Below, piece after piece: positions 13,918-21,576 of a stretch of DNA of 23,429 bases. Both the position numbers and the translations under genes were made by a program. The stretch spans positions 1 to 23,429 of the forward strand of contig JBIOVR010000355.1 of assembly GCA_044867875.1 (NCBI GenBank), read 5' to 3'. The notes beneath the pieces were generated by a model. That model was not told the origin of the DNA. It was given only the letters and a program-made list of their open reading frames with translations, and made no database searches. Source of the stretch: VBAS01 sp044867875 (GTDB taxonomy: Bacteria > Bacteroidota > Bacteroidia > Chitinophagales > Chitinophagaceae). Positions within the stretch are counted from its first letter, which is position 1. Every line of letters begins with the position of its first letter.

Positions 13918-14253
13918 TCAGCAACAAGCTTTTTCATTCTGTACTTTCAGTTTGTTGAAAAGAAAACTGAATTCGGTATTAAATTTTTCAAAAGCTTTCC
14001 AGTTTATGCAATAGCAGCTGCGTGGACCATCGATCATACCATCGATAAGGCCGGCATTTTTTAATTCCTTCAAATGCTGGCTTACGGTGCTTTGCGCAAG
14101 CGGTAATACATCAACGATCTCACCACAAATGCATTCATTCTTTTGCGCCAGCATTTTCAATATTGCAATACGGGCAGGGTGGCTTAATGCTTTTGCAAAA
14201 GCTGCCAGGTCCTGTTCTTTTTGTGAAAACTCTTCTTTTTTATGAATTGCCAT
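13918..14253 (-). CDS. arsR: ArsR-family arsenic-responsive repressor
   Basis: This 111-residue winged-helix repressor should bind the operator at about 14317-14340 and release it when As(III) binds. The start is the ATG at 14253 (MAIHKKEEFSQKEQ); the longer frame to 14349 crosses the promoter and is not credible. Helices: LAAFAKALSHPARIAILKML (17-35), then ECICGEIVDVL with Cys41 and Cys43 matching the metalloid site of the alpha-3 helix (ELCVCDL in classic ArsR), the recognition helix LAQSTVSQHLKELKNAGL (52-69) and the wing DGMIDGPRSCYC. Cys80/Cys82 in the wing and Cys110/Cys111 at the end are additional possible ligands. First gene of the arsenic transcript. Confidence 0.93.
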   Translation of the reverse strand: MAIHKKEEFSQKEQDLAAFAKALSHPARIAILKMLAQKNECICGEIVDVLPLAQSTVSQHLKELKNAGLIDGMIDGPRSCYCINWKAFEKFNTEFSFLFNKLKVQNEKACC

Positions 14254-14294
14254 TTGTTTAATCGTTTTTATGCGATGAATCAGAACAAATAAAA

Positions 14295-14311
14295 AGACGG
14301 GAGCGCCGTCT
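14295..14311 (-). promoter_or_regulatory. Hairpin in arsR leader, attenuator-like
   Basis: AGACGG (14295-14300) and CCGTCT (14306-14311) pair around a five-base loop. Read on the minus strand the stem is followed by TTTTTATTTG, as in a factor-independent terminator. It lies between the predicted transcription start (about 14320) and the arsR start codon, so it may trim transcription of the arsenic unit or protect the mRNA end. Confidence 0.45.
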
Positions 14312-14316
14312 GAGAT

Positions 14317-14358
14317 CTTATATCGCAAATATACGATAAGAAAATTCATACTACCAAA
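14317..14358 (-). promoter_or_regulatory. arsR promoter with overlapping ArsR operator
   Basis: On the minus strand TTTG (14358-14355) and TATATTTG (14333-14326) are separated by 21 bases, fitting the Bacteroidota -33/-7 pattern TTTG-N19-22-TAnnTTTG exactly. The -7 box lies inside an inverted repeat: TATCG (14321-14325) with CGATA (14334-14338), and the outer CTTAT/ATAAG (14317-14321 / 14336-14340). A repressor bound here would block polymerase, so this is the likely self-regulated ArsR operator. Confidence 0.72.
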
Positions 14359-14378
14359 TATTTTATAAAAAATATTTT

Positions 14379-15284
14379 TTAATCGTCGGGAAGCTGACTT
14401 CTTTTGAAGAGAGAGATTATAACGCCACTAATAATGATGCAGGAGATTCCTGCCCAGCTCATTAGGTCTGGAAAAGCATCCCCTAATAACATACCTATGA
14501 AAACAGAATAGATAATATTTGAATATCCAAATACAGAAACGATCCCTGCTTTATCAGAGCCATAGGCTTTTGTAACAAAATATTGTCCGAACAAAGCGGC
14601 AAGCCCCATGAATAAGACAATGAACCACTCCTTACCTGCCGGCCATTTCCAATCAATAATAAAAACGCCATCAGCAGGAATCCCAAATGAATAATGAATT
14701 AACAACGAAAGCGAGGGCAATAAAACACCGGCTACTAAAAAAGACAATACTATCACCCGTGAATCGTAATAGGCGGCTAGCCTTCCCAGTGTTATGTATG
14801 CCACAGCAGAAATAATACCTGACATCAACCCGGTTACATGATAATACCAGGAAAAATGCATTACCGGTTTATAAATAAGCAACATGCCCGTAAAACCAAG
14901 TATCACAGCGAACAAAACTTTTTTTCCATGATACTCACCAAAAAACAAAAAGGAAAAGATCGCAATGAATAAAGCGGAGGTAAGATTATAGCTCATCGCT
15001 GTACCCAACGGGAGGTGAAGAATACAATACAACAACGTGTATAAAGCAAGTGCTCCCATTAATCCACGAAACGCAAGCCTGAGGAATTTGCCGCCTTGTT
15101 GAAGAGGGGGCTTTATAACTAAACCGGGAACTAGAAACATCATTCCAATGGCATTCCGATAAAGCACAAGTTGGCCGGCGGAGAAAACTTCTTTTAATGC
15201 TTTTGCGGCGCCCCCCATCATAGAAAAACATAATGCTGCCATCAGCATAAAAACAATCCCTTTGTATCGCACATCCTTTATCAT
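14379..15284 (-). CDS. EamA/DMT-family transporter
   Basis: This 301-residue inner-membrane protein has ten hydrophobic helices arranged as two five-helix EamA repeats (about 8-140 and 148-292), the plan of drug/metabolite transporters such as RhtA, YdcZ and S-adenosylmethionine carriers. The first repeat starts YKGIVFMLMAALCFSMMGGAAKAL with FSAGQLVLYRNAIGMMF; the second ends AGISCIIISGVIISLF. The substrate cannot be predicted from sequence; an amino acid or other small metabolite exporter is the common finding. Its ATG overlaps the aminotransferase TAA by one base (TAATG), so translation is probably coupled, and the aminotransferase and Rid protein upstream hint that the cargo may relate to amino-acid or keto-acid metabolism. 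Confidence 0.9.
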   Translation of the reverse strand: MIKDVRYKGIVFMLMAALCFSMMGGAAKALKEVFSAGQLVLYRNAIGMMFLVPGLVIKPPLQQGGKFLRLAFRGLMGALALYTLLYCILHLPLGTAMSYNLTSALFIAIFSFLFFGEYHGKKVLFAVILGFTGMLLIYKPVMHFSWYYHVTGLMSGIISAVAYITLGRLAAYYDSRVIVLSFLVAGVLLPSLSLLIHYSFGIPADGVFIIDWKWPAGKEWFIVLFMGLAALFGQYFVTKAYGSDKAGIVSVFGYSNIIYSVFIGMLLGDAFPDLMSWAGISCIIISGVIISLFKRSQLPDD

Positions 15285-16435
15285 TAAATTTTTATCAGTC
15301 TTTCAACTGCCGCTTCTAATGTTTCTTTATTTTTTGAAAAACAAAATCGAATTACTTTATTATCTGTTCCGGCTTTATAAAATACAGAAACAGGAATTGT
15401 AGCAACGCCAAATTCTTTTGTAATACGAATTGCAAAGTCTCTGTCTGCTTCATCGCTGATGCGATCATATTTTGCACAAATAAAATAACTGCCGCTGCTG
15501 TTAAGCAATTCAAACTTTGTTTGTTTCATCAGGTCAATAAAATGATCTCTTTTTTGTTGCATGATACCGCTGAGCGATAAATAAGCGTCTTTATTTTTTA
15601 AAAAATCCGCTAGTGCAACTTGTGAAGGAGTGTGACAACAAAAACAATTGAACTGGTGAACTTTTCTGAACTCGATCTTTGATGCAGGAGATGAGATACA
15701 ATAACCAAGCTTCCACCCGGTGCAGTTATAGGTTTTACCGAAAGAAAAGCAAACAAAACTTCTTTCAAGTAATTCCGGGTAACGAAGAATGGATTGATGA
15801 GGAATATTATCAAAAATGAGATGTTCATATACTTCATCGCTTACTATAAAAATATTTGTGTCCTTAACAATACTGTTCAACTGTCGGATATCTTCTTCCT
15901 TTAACACTGCGCCTGTTGGATTATGCGGGCTGTTTAGCATGATCGCTTTTGTTTTTGGAGAAACTTTTTTTCTTACCTCATCCCAATCGATCCTGTATTC
16001 GGGAAACTTCAGATCGATAAGAATAGGAACAGCACCATTGATCTCAACATTTGGAATATAACTATCATAACCGGGTTCAAAAATTATTACTTCATCTCCG
16101 GGTTGCAGTATTGTGGTCAACGCAGTATAGATAGCATAGGTGCCACCGGGAGTAATTGTAATTTGCGTGCCGGGATCAATTTTTGTTTGATATAAGCATT
16201 CAACCTTTTCGGCAATTGATTCTCTTAAGGGCATATAACCCTGCATCGGCACATACTGATTCCACCCTTTCTGCATTACCTCGCTCACTTTGTTCATCAA
16301 CTCTTCGTCCATTTGATAATCAGGAAAGCCCTGGCCAAGATTAATGGCCTTGTGCTCATTTGCCAAACCACTCATTATAGTAAAAATGGTGGTGCCGACA
16401 TTCGGGAGCTTGGAATTAATAACGGGGCTGCTCAT
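15284..16435 (-). CDS. PLP-dependent aminotransferase, methionine aminotransferase-like
   Basis: This 383-residue fold-type I class I/II aminotransferase is closest in layout to the YbdL/methionine (and kynurenine) aminotransferase group. INLGQGFPDYQMDEEL (31-46) is the conserved N-terminal substrate lid region, followed by YVPMQGYMPLRESIAE, TPGGTYAIYTAL (95-106, PLP-phosphate site), SPHNPTGAVL (169-178, Asn172), SDEVYEHLIFDN (199-210, Asp200) and SFGKTYNCTGWKLGY with Lys234 forming the PLP aldimine. It would transaminate methionine or aromatic amino acids with a keto acid, for example in the final step of methionine salvage. The gene starts nine bases after the Rid-family gene stop and overlaps the transporter start. 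Confidence 0.92.
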   Translation of the reverse strand: MSSPVINSKLPNVGTTIFTIMSGLANEHKAINLGQGFPDYQMDEELMNKVSEVMQKGWNQYVPMQGYMPLRESIAEKVECLYQTKIDPGTQITITPGGTYAIYTALTTILQPGDEVIIFEPGYDSYIPNVEINGAVPILIDLKFPEYRIDWDEVRKKVSPKTKAIMLNSPHNPTGAVLKEEDIRQLNSIVKDTNIFIVSDEVYEHLIFDNIPHQSILRYPELLERSFVCFSFGKTYNCTGWKLGYCISSPASKIEFRKVHQFNCFCCHTPSQVALADFLKNKDAYLSLSGIMQQKRDHFIDLMKQTKFELLNSSGSYFICAKYDRISDEADRDFAIRITKEFGVATIPVSVFYKAGTDNKVIRFCFSKNKETLEAAVERLIKI

Positions 16436-16444
16436 GCAGCGAAG

Positions 16445-16834
16445 TTATTCACTGATGATTGCAGTTGCTTCAATCTCTATTAAATATTCTGGAGCTATCA
16501 ACCCCTTCACTTCGATCATACTTGTGCAGGGTTTAATGTCCTTGAAGAATTCGCCATGCGCTTTTCCATATTCTTCCCAGCGGGAAATATCAGTGACAAA
16601 CAATCTTGTCCTTATTACATCTTTTAATGATGCCCCTGCTTTTTGTAAGACCTTTTCTATTTTCTGAATGATGTACTTTGTTTGTTCATATGCGTCATTG
16701 CCACCAACAAGATCGCTGTTATCGTCAACAGCTACTGTTCCGGTTATTTCAATTGTATTTCCAATTTTTACAGCACGGCTATAGCCAACAACGTCTTCCC
16801 ATTTGGCGCCGGATGAATAATTGGTTCGTTTCAT
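16445..16834 (-). CDS. Rid (YjgF/UK114) family protein, non-RidA type
   Basis: This 129-residue chorismate-mutase-like fold protein probably forms a trimer. The family pattern is intact: VGYSRAVKIGNTIEITGTVAVD (16-37), EQTKYIIQKIEKVLQKAGASLKDVIRTRLFVTDI (50-83) and a final IEATAI. The residue matching Arg105 of Escherichia coli RidA, which holds the imine or enamine substrate, is Thr104 (PCTSMIEV against PARSCVEV). Without it, 2-aminoacrylate deaminase activity is not expected, placing the protein with the Rid4-7 type subfamilies of unknown function. First gene of a tight operon with the aminotransferase and transporter, so it may act on an intermediate of that enzyme. The ATG at 16834 fits well. 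Confidence 0.9.
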   Translation of the reverse strand: MKRTNYSSGAKWEDVVGYSRAVKIGNTIEITGTVAVDDNSDLVGGNDAYEQTKYIIQKIEKVLQKAGASLKDVIRTRLFVTDISRWEEYGKAHGEFFKDIKPCTSMIEVKGLIAPEYLIEIEATAIISE

Positions 16835-16898
16835 TTCACTAAGAGATTAAAAGAGAAAAAGAGATAAAGAGAAATTTTGAATATACTCACATGACCCT

Positions 16899-19151
16899 CT
16901 AATTACCATATTGTCCTAAAAACTTTATCCGCATAAGCTTCAATTGCTCCCAGGTAAAACTATGTTCGGATAATTCTTCCTGTGCCACCTGTAGTGATGA
17001 TGTTTCGCAACCCTTAAAATATTCGATGATCTCTTCCTGATCATATTCATCCAGCAATTGAGAGAGAGCATAATCAAGATTGAGTTTGGTGCCACTGCCT
17101 GCGATCGTTTCCATTTCTTCCAGCAACTCTTCCATTTTCATTCCTTTGTTCTTTGCAATGGTTTCCAGCGGGATCTTTTTATCAATGTTCTGAATGATAT
17201 AAACTTTGTTGCCGCTTTTATTCACCACACTCTTCATTACAAAATCATCGGGACGCTCAATATTATTTTCCTCCACATATTTGGAGATCAAATCAATAAA
17301 GGGCTTGCCATACCGGATCGCTTTTCCTTTACTTACACCCTGGCATTTTTCAAGATCTGCTAGTGTAATGGGATAAAGGGTCGCCATATCCTGTAGTGAT
17401 GATTCAAGGAAAAGCACAAATGGCGGCAGGTTTTTTTTCTTTGCTTCTTTTTGACGAAGCTCTTTCAGCATCTCAAACAACTTTTCATCCGCTGCAGCGC
17501 CTTCTGTAGTTTCTGCGCCTTCATCATCATCAGCATTTGCCTCTTCGTATGTGTTATTAAGAACGATCTTGAAAGATTTTGGTTTCTTCAAAAAATCGGT
17601 TCCCTTCTTTGTAAACTTCAGCACACCATATTCTTCAATATCTTTTTGAAGCAAACCTTCCAACAACATTTGACGGATCAATGAATTCCAGAAATGCGGT
17701 TCTTTTTCATTACCGCTGGCAAAGACATCAAGCCCCTCATGACGGTACATGGTTATTTGTGGTGTTGGTCTTCCATAGATCATGTTCACCACATACTCCA
17801 TTGCAAAACGCTCATCAAGGGCCTTAATAGCCTTTAGTGCACACACAACCTCATCTTTTGCTTCAATTTTTTCTTTCGGATGAAGACAGTTATCACAATT
17901 GCCACATTTCTCACTTTCATATTCTTCACCAAAATAACTGAGCAAGATTTTTCTTCTGCAAACACCACTTTCTGCAAACGCCACCGTTTCGCTTATCAAT
18001 TGATTTCCCACTTCTCTTTCGCTAAGCGGTTTATCACGCATCAAATGTTCCAGCTTTGCTACATCTTTATGAGAATAATAAAGTATGCATTTACCTTCCA
18101 TGCCATCACGACCAGCCCGGCCAGTTTCCTGGTAATAATTTTCAATACTCTTTGGAATATTATAATGTATTACATAACGTATATCTGGTTTATCAATTCC
18201 CATTCCGAATGCAATAGTGGCAACGATCACCTGCACATCTTCATTCATAAACTGATCTTGCCTGTCAGATCTTAACTTACTATCAAATCCCGCATGATAG
18301 GCAACAGCCTTAATTCCATTTGCCGTCAGCATATCCGCAAGCTCTTCGGTCGTTTTTCTATTCGTTGTATAAATGATACCGCTTTTGCCCTTATTCTGCA
18401 CGATAAACTTTGCCATATTCTTCAGCGTATCATCCTTATTGATCTTTGGAATTATTTCATAATAGAGATTTGGCCGGTTAAATGAAGAAATAAAGATCTT
18501 CGGATCACGGAGGTCAAGATTTTCAACAATATCGCTTTGAACTTTTGGAGTAGCTGTCGCGGTTAAAGCGATCATCGGGATGTCGGGATTTATCTGGATC
18601 ATCATCTCTCTCAACCGGCGATATTCTGGACGAAAATCATGACCCCATTCAGAAATACAATGCGCCTCATCAACCGCGAAGAACGAGATCTTAAGATCAC
18701 TAAAGAATTCAAGATTCTCTTGCTTGGTTAATGTTTCCGGCGCAACGTATAACATTTTTGTTTTGCCGGTTAGAAGATCATCGTGTACCTCTCTTATTTC
18801 TTTTTTTGTAAGAGTAGAATTTAAAAAATGTGCAACTGAATCAATGTTGCTGTAGCTGCGCACAAGATCCACCTGGTTTTTCATTAGTGCAATGAGGGGA
18901 GAAACTATAATTGCTACCCCCTCGCTAACCAACGCCGGTAATTGATAGCACAAACTTTTACCACCACCGGTAGGCTTGATGACAAAAGTGTCCTTTCCCG
19001 CAAGCAAATTCTCAATGATCTTTTCCTGGTTGCCCTTGAATTTATCAAAACCAAAATGTTCATGAAGCGCTTCGTGAAGGTCAAATTTCTTTTTGGAGGC
19101 AGGTTTGCCGTTTGTTGCCTTAACTGTTTTTTTTGCTGATGCTGTAGCCAT
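16899..19151 (-). CDS. recQ: ATP-dependent DNA helicase RecQ
   Basis: This 750-residue superfamily 2 helicase unwinds DNA 3' to 5' in recombination and fork repair. An N-terminal basic tail (about 1-22) precedes the helicase: FKGNQEKIIENLLAGKDT, Walker A TGGGKSL (61-67), DEAHCISEWGHDFRPEY (161-177, including the RecQ aromatic loop), TATATPKVQSDI, SGIIYTTNRKTTEELA, VATIAFGMGIDKPDIRYVIHYNIPKSIENYYQETGRAGRDG. The RQC zinc site CRRKILLSYFGEEYESEKCGNCDNC and an HRDC domain (LRQKEAKKKNLPPFVLF onward, about 555-625) follow. A further roughly 120 residues, VYIIQNIDKKIPLETIAKNKG to the end, are longer than Escherichia coli RecQ (609 residues) and resemble a helix-turn-helix regulatory tail common in Bacteroidota RecQ. 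Divergent from the kdsD-like gene. Confidence 0.96.
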   Translation of the reverse strand: MATASAKKTVKATNGKPASKKKFDLHEALHEHFGFDKFKGNQEKIIENLLAGKDTFVIKPTGGGKSLCYQLPALVSEGVAIIVSPLIALMKNQVDLVRSYSNIDSVAHFLNSTLTKKEIREVHDDLLTGKTKMLYVAPETLTKQENLEFFSDLKISFFAVDEAHCISEWGHDFRPEYRRLREMMIQINPDIPMIALTATATPKVQSDIVENLDLRDPKIFISSFNRPNLYYEIIPKINKDDTLKNMAKFIVQNKGKSGIIYTTNRKTTEELADMLTANGIKAVAYHAGFDSKLRSDRQDQFMNEDVQVIVATIAFGMGIDKPDIRYVIHYNIPKSIENYYQETGRAGRDGMEGKCILYYSHKDVAKLEHLMRDKPLSEREVGNQLISETVAFAESGVCRRKILLSYFGEEYESEKCGNCDNCLHPKEKIEAKDEVVCALKAIKALDERFAMEYVVNMIYGRPTPQITMYRHEGLDVFASGNEKEPHFWNSLIRQMLLEGLLQKDIEEYGVLKFTKKGTDFLKKPKSFKIVLNNTYEEANADDDEGAETTEGAAADEKLFEMLKELRQKEAKKKNLPPFVLFLESSLQDMATLYPITLADLEKCQGVSKGKAIRYGKPFIDLISKYVEENNIERPDDFVMKSVVNKSGNKVYIIQNIDKKIPLETIAKNKGMKMEELLEEMETIAGSGTKLNLDYALSQLLDEYDQEEIIEYFKGCETSSLQVAQEELSEHSFTWEQLKLMRIKFLGQYGN

Positions 19152-19476
19152 TACTCAAATCTTTTCATCGTCGTTTTTTAAAAATATAGCTGATTAAGAT
19201 ACAGAAAATACCATTGTTATATGCTGGTATTTTTACACAAATGACAGCTTCTGTACGATTTATATGGAGTGGCGGCGGGACTTGCTAGCGGAGAAGGTAT
19301 AATTGAATATTCTTTCCATTCATCCCGGTAAACGCTCCTATCAGATACCCTCAACAGACGATCCGGGCGAATTTACGAAAATAGTTTGCTTGATAACTTA
19401 CTAAAATGGTAAACTCTAAACTATAATCTTGTATTGATATGGTTTCATATCAAATCCTATAATTTTGCCCCCTCCA
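19152..19476. other. Divergent intergenic region of recQ and the isomerase gene
   Basis: No gene is seen in these 325 bases. A perfect nine-base inverted repeat, AAAATACCA (19205-19213) and TGGTATTTT (19225-19233) with an 11-base spacer, lies in the recQ upstream part and could be an operator or hairpin. A small G-rich patch (about 19265-19295) has no explanation. The promoter for the isomerase is probably the TAATTTTG box at 19460-19467. Confidence 0.5.
19460..19467 (+). promoter_or_regulatory. Candidate -7 box of the isomerase gene
   Basis: TAATTTTG matches the Bacteroidota -7 consensus TAnnTTTG. A TTG at 19434-19436 stands 23 bases upstream as a possible -33 element. The box ends only nine bases before the ATG at 19477, so the transcript would have almost no leader. 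Confidence 0.45.
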
Positions 19477-20439
19477 ATGACCTCCTCACTAAAACAGATT
19501 GCGCTAAAGACTATTGAATTAGAGTCCCTATCCATCAGCGGATTATCTCGATATATAAATGAGGATTTTGAAAAAGCCGTAAACGCAATCACAAACTGCA
19601 AAGGCCGGGTAGTGATAAGTGGAATTGGAAAAAGCGCTGTTATTGCTCAAAAAATTGTTGCTACACTTAATTCAACAGGAACCCCTTCAATTTTTATGCA
19701 TGCTGCAGATGCTATTCATGGGGATCTTGGAATTGTGCAGCAAGACGATGTAGTGTTGATCATCAGCAAAAGTGGCGAAAGCCCGGAAATAAAAGTACTG
19801 GTGCCATTAATTAAAAATTTCAAGAACATACTTATTGGAATGGTGGGAAGTGTCGAGTCCTATTTAGCCAGCCAATCTGATATCATATTAAATACAACGG
19901 TAACTCAGGAAGCTTGTCCAAATAACCTGGCGCCAACAAGCAGCACAACCGCCCAACTTGTAATGGGTGATGCATTAGCTATTTGCCTGATGGAAATGAA
20001 AGGATTTGGCAGTGATGATTTCGCAAAATTTCATCCTGGCGGAACACTTGGAAAAAAGCTTTATTTACGAGTCGCCGATCTTTATATAAAAAACGAAAAA
20101 CCAAAACTGGCAAAAGACGGATCATTGAAAGAAGTTATTGTTGAAATTTCATCAAAACGCTTAGGAGCAACAGCGGTCGTTGATAACAATGATATCCTTT
20201 TAGGAATAATTACAGACGGGGATCTTAGAAGAATGCTGGAAAAAAATATTTCTTTGGATGGTGTTACCGCGGCAGATATAATGACGGCAACACCCAAATC
20301 CATCGGCGCAGATGAACTGGCAGTTGATGCGCTGGACCTGATGAGGAAAAGATCAATAACCCAGTTAGTAGTTGTTGAAAATGGAAAATATCTTGGATTT
20401 ATACATTTGCATGACCTGATCCGTGAAGGATTGATATAA
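19477..20439 (+). CDS. kdsD: D-arabinose-5-phosphate isomerase (KpsF/GutQ/KdsD family)
   Basis: This enzyme interconverts ribulose-5-phosphate and arabinose-5-phosphate, the first step towards Kdo for lipopolysaccharide or capsule. The 320-residue protein has a SIS domain (about 28-175) with GRVVISGIGKSAVIAQKIVATLNSTGTPSIF, HAADAIHGDLGIV (catalytic His region), IISKSGESPE (sugar-phosphate loop) and FHPGGTLGKKL at its end, then two CBS motifs (about 200-255 and 265-320), here AVVDNNDILLGIITDGDLRR and QLVVVENGKYLGFIHLHDL. This is the standard length for the family. The ATG at 19477 is chosen over an in-frame TTG at 19465 that lies within the likely -7 box. It is five bases from the next gene, so the two form an operon for surface-polysaccharide sugars. 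Confidence 0.93.
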   Translation: MTSSLKQIALKTIELESLSISGLSRYINEDFEKAVNAITNCKGRVVISGIGKSAVIAQKIVATLNSTGTPSIFMHAADAIHGDLGIVQQDDVVLIISKSGESPEIKVLVPLIKNFKNILIGMVGSVESYLASQSDIILNTTVTQEACPNNLAPTSSTTAQLVMGDALAICLMEMKGFGSDDFAKFHPGGTLGKKLYLRVADLYIKNEKPKLAKDGSLKEVIVEISSKRLGATAVVDNNDILLGIITDGDLRRMLEKNISLDGVTAADIMTATPKSIGADELAVDALDLMRKRSITQLVVVENGKYLGFIHLHDLIREGLI

Positions 20440-20444
20440 AAGAC

Positions 20445-21530
20445 ATGAGTAGCAAACATAATTATGTAGCGATTATGGCCGGTGGTATCGGCAGTCGTTT
20501 CTGGCCAATGAGCCGCACCGCATATCCAAAACAGTTTCTTGATATACTGAATTCGGGTAAAACATTAATTCAGCAAACCTTTGAACGGTATAAAAAGCTG
20601 GTACCCGAGGAAAATATTTTCATTATCACATCGGCGGAGTATGTACCGATAGTGAAAGAACAATTGCCAAATGTCAAAGAAGAAAATATTCTCGGCGAAC
20701 CATCAAGAAAAAATACGGCCCCCTGTGTTGCTTATATTTCTTTCAAGCTTTTGAAAAAAGACCCCGATGCAAAACTTATTGTTGCCCCGGCAGATCATTT
20801 GATAACAGAACCATCAGAATTTATTAAGACTTCAAAGAAGGCGCTGGATTTTGTAGATCATATCAACGCATTTGTAACACTTGGAATAAAACCAACATAT
20901 CCTAATACCGGGTATGGATATATTCAGCATGATACGACGGCAGCAGCGCCGGATATTTATAAAGTAAAAACGTTTACTGAGAAACCAAATGCAGAACTAG
21001 CGCAAACATTCATAGCTAGTGGAGATTTTCTGTGGAATGCAGGCATTTTCATTTGGAAAGTAAAAAATATCGTTACAGCATTCGAGAAATATCTTCCTGA
21101 GATGTACGAGGTTTTCGTTGCGGAAAAAGAAAAATTTAATACAGAAGAAGAAAAAGAAGCAATAGAACAGATTTATCCGCAATGCACTAATATCTCTATT
21201 GATTTTGGTATTATGGAGAAGGCGGATAATGTTTATATAATTCCATCATCATTTGGCTGGAGCGATCTGGGTACATGGAACAGTGCGTGGGATAATATGG
21301 AAAGAGATTATTTGGGAAATGCAGTTGCGGGAAAAAATGTAATGATAATGGATGCAACGAAATGTATGGTTCATGCAGAAAATGGAAAGCTCGTCTTGTT
21401 ACAGGGCCTTGATGATTTTATAGTAGTAGATACAAAGGATGCCTTATTGATTTGCAGAAAAGATAAGGAGCAAGAGATAAAAGAATTTGTGGCAGAGGTG
21501 AAACGAAATAAGGGAGAAAAGTACCTATAA
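20445..21530 (+). CDS. manC: Mannose-1-phosphate guanylyltransferase
   Basis: This 361-residue nucleotidyltransferase makes GDP-mannose from mannose-1-phosphate and GTP in the cytosol. The N-terminal signature MAGGIGSRFWPMSRTAYPKQFL (about 11-32) holds the GTP-binding loop and the Lys. Next come EPSRKNTAP (the family mark for mannose-1-phosphate guanylyltransferases), VAPADHLI (Asp for metal), TLGIKPTYPNTGYGYI, FTEKPNAELA and DFLWNAGIFIWK, then SIDFGIMEKADNVYIIPSSFGWSDLGTW. It lacks the C-terminal phosphomannose isomerase cupin of the bifunctional AlgA-type enzymes, as usual in Bacteroidota. Its product feeds GDP-fucose, GDP-rhamnose or mannan synthesis. It follows the isomerase gene by five bases. 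Confidence 0.95.
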   Translation: MSSKHNYVAIMAGGIGSRFWPMSRTAYPKQFLDILNSGKTLIQQTFERYKKLVPEENIFIITSAEYVPIVKEQLPNVKEENILGEPSRKNTAPCVAYISFKLLKKDPDAKLIVAPADHLITEPSEFIKTSKKALDFVDHINAFVTLGIKPTYPNTGYGYIQHDTTAAAPDIYKVKTFTEKPNAELAQTFIASGDFLWNAGIFIWKVKNIVTAFEKYLPEMYEVFVAEKEKFNTEEEKEAIEQIYPQCTNISIDFGIMEKADNVYIIPSSFGWSDLGTWNSAWDNMERDYLGNAVAGKNVMIMDATKCMVHAENGKLVLLQGLDDFIVVDTKDALLICRKDKEQEIKEFVAEVKRNKGEKYL

Positions 21531-21576
21531 GTGGTATCAGCGTTTAAGCCGGGTTTTATATTTTTAGGAAGAAACT

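Noticed and set aside
14254..14349. Longer N-terminus for ArsR
   Set aside because: These bases hold the promoter, operator and leader hairpin, and the added residues do not look like ArsR.
17880..18275. 131-codon plus-strand frame inside recQ
   Set aside because: It is antisense to strongly conserved helicase motifs and shows no protein-like pattern of its own.
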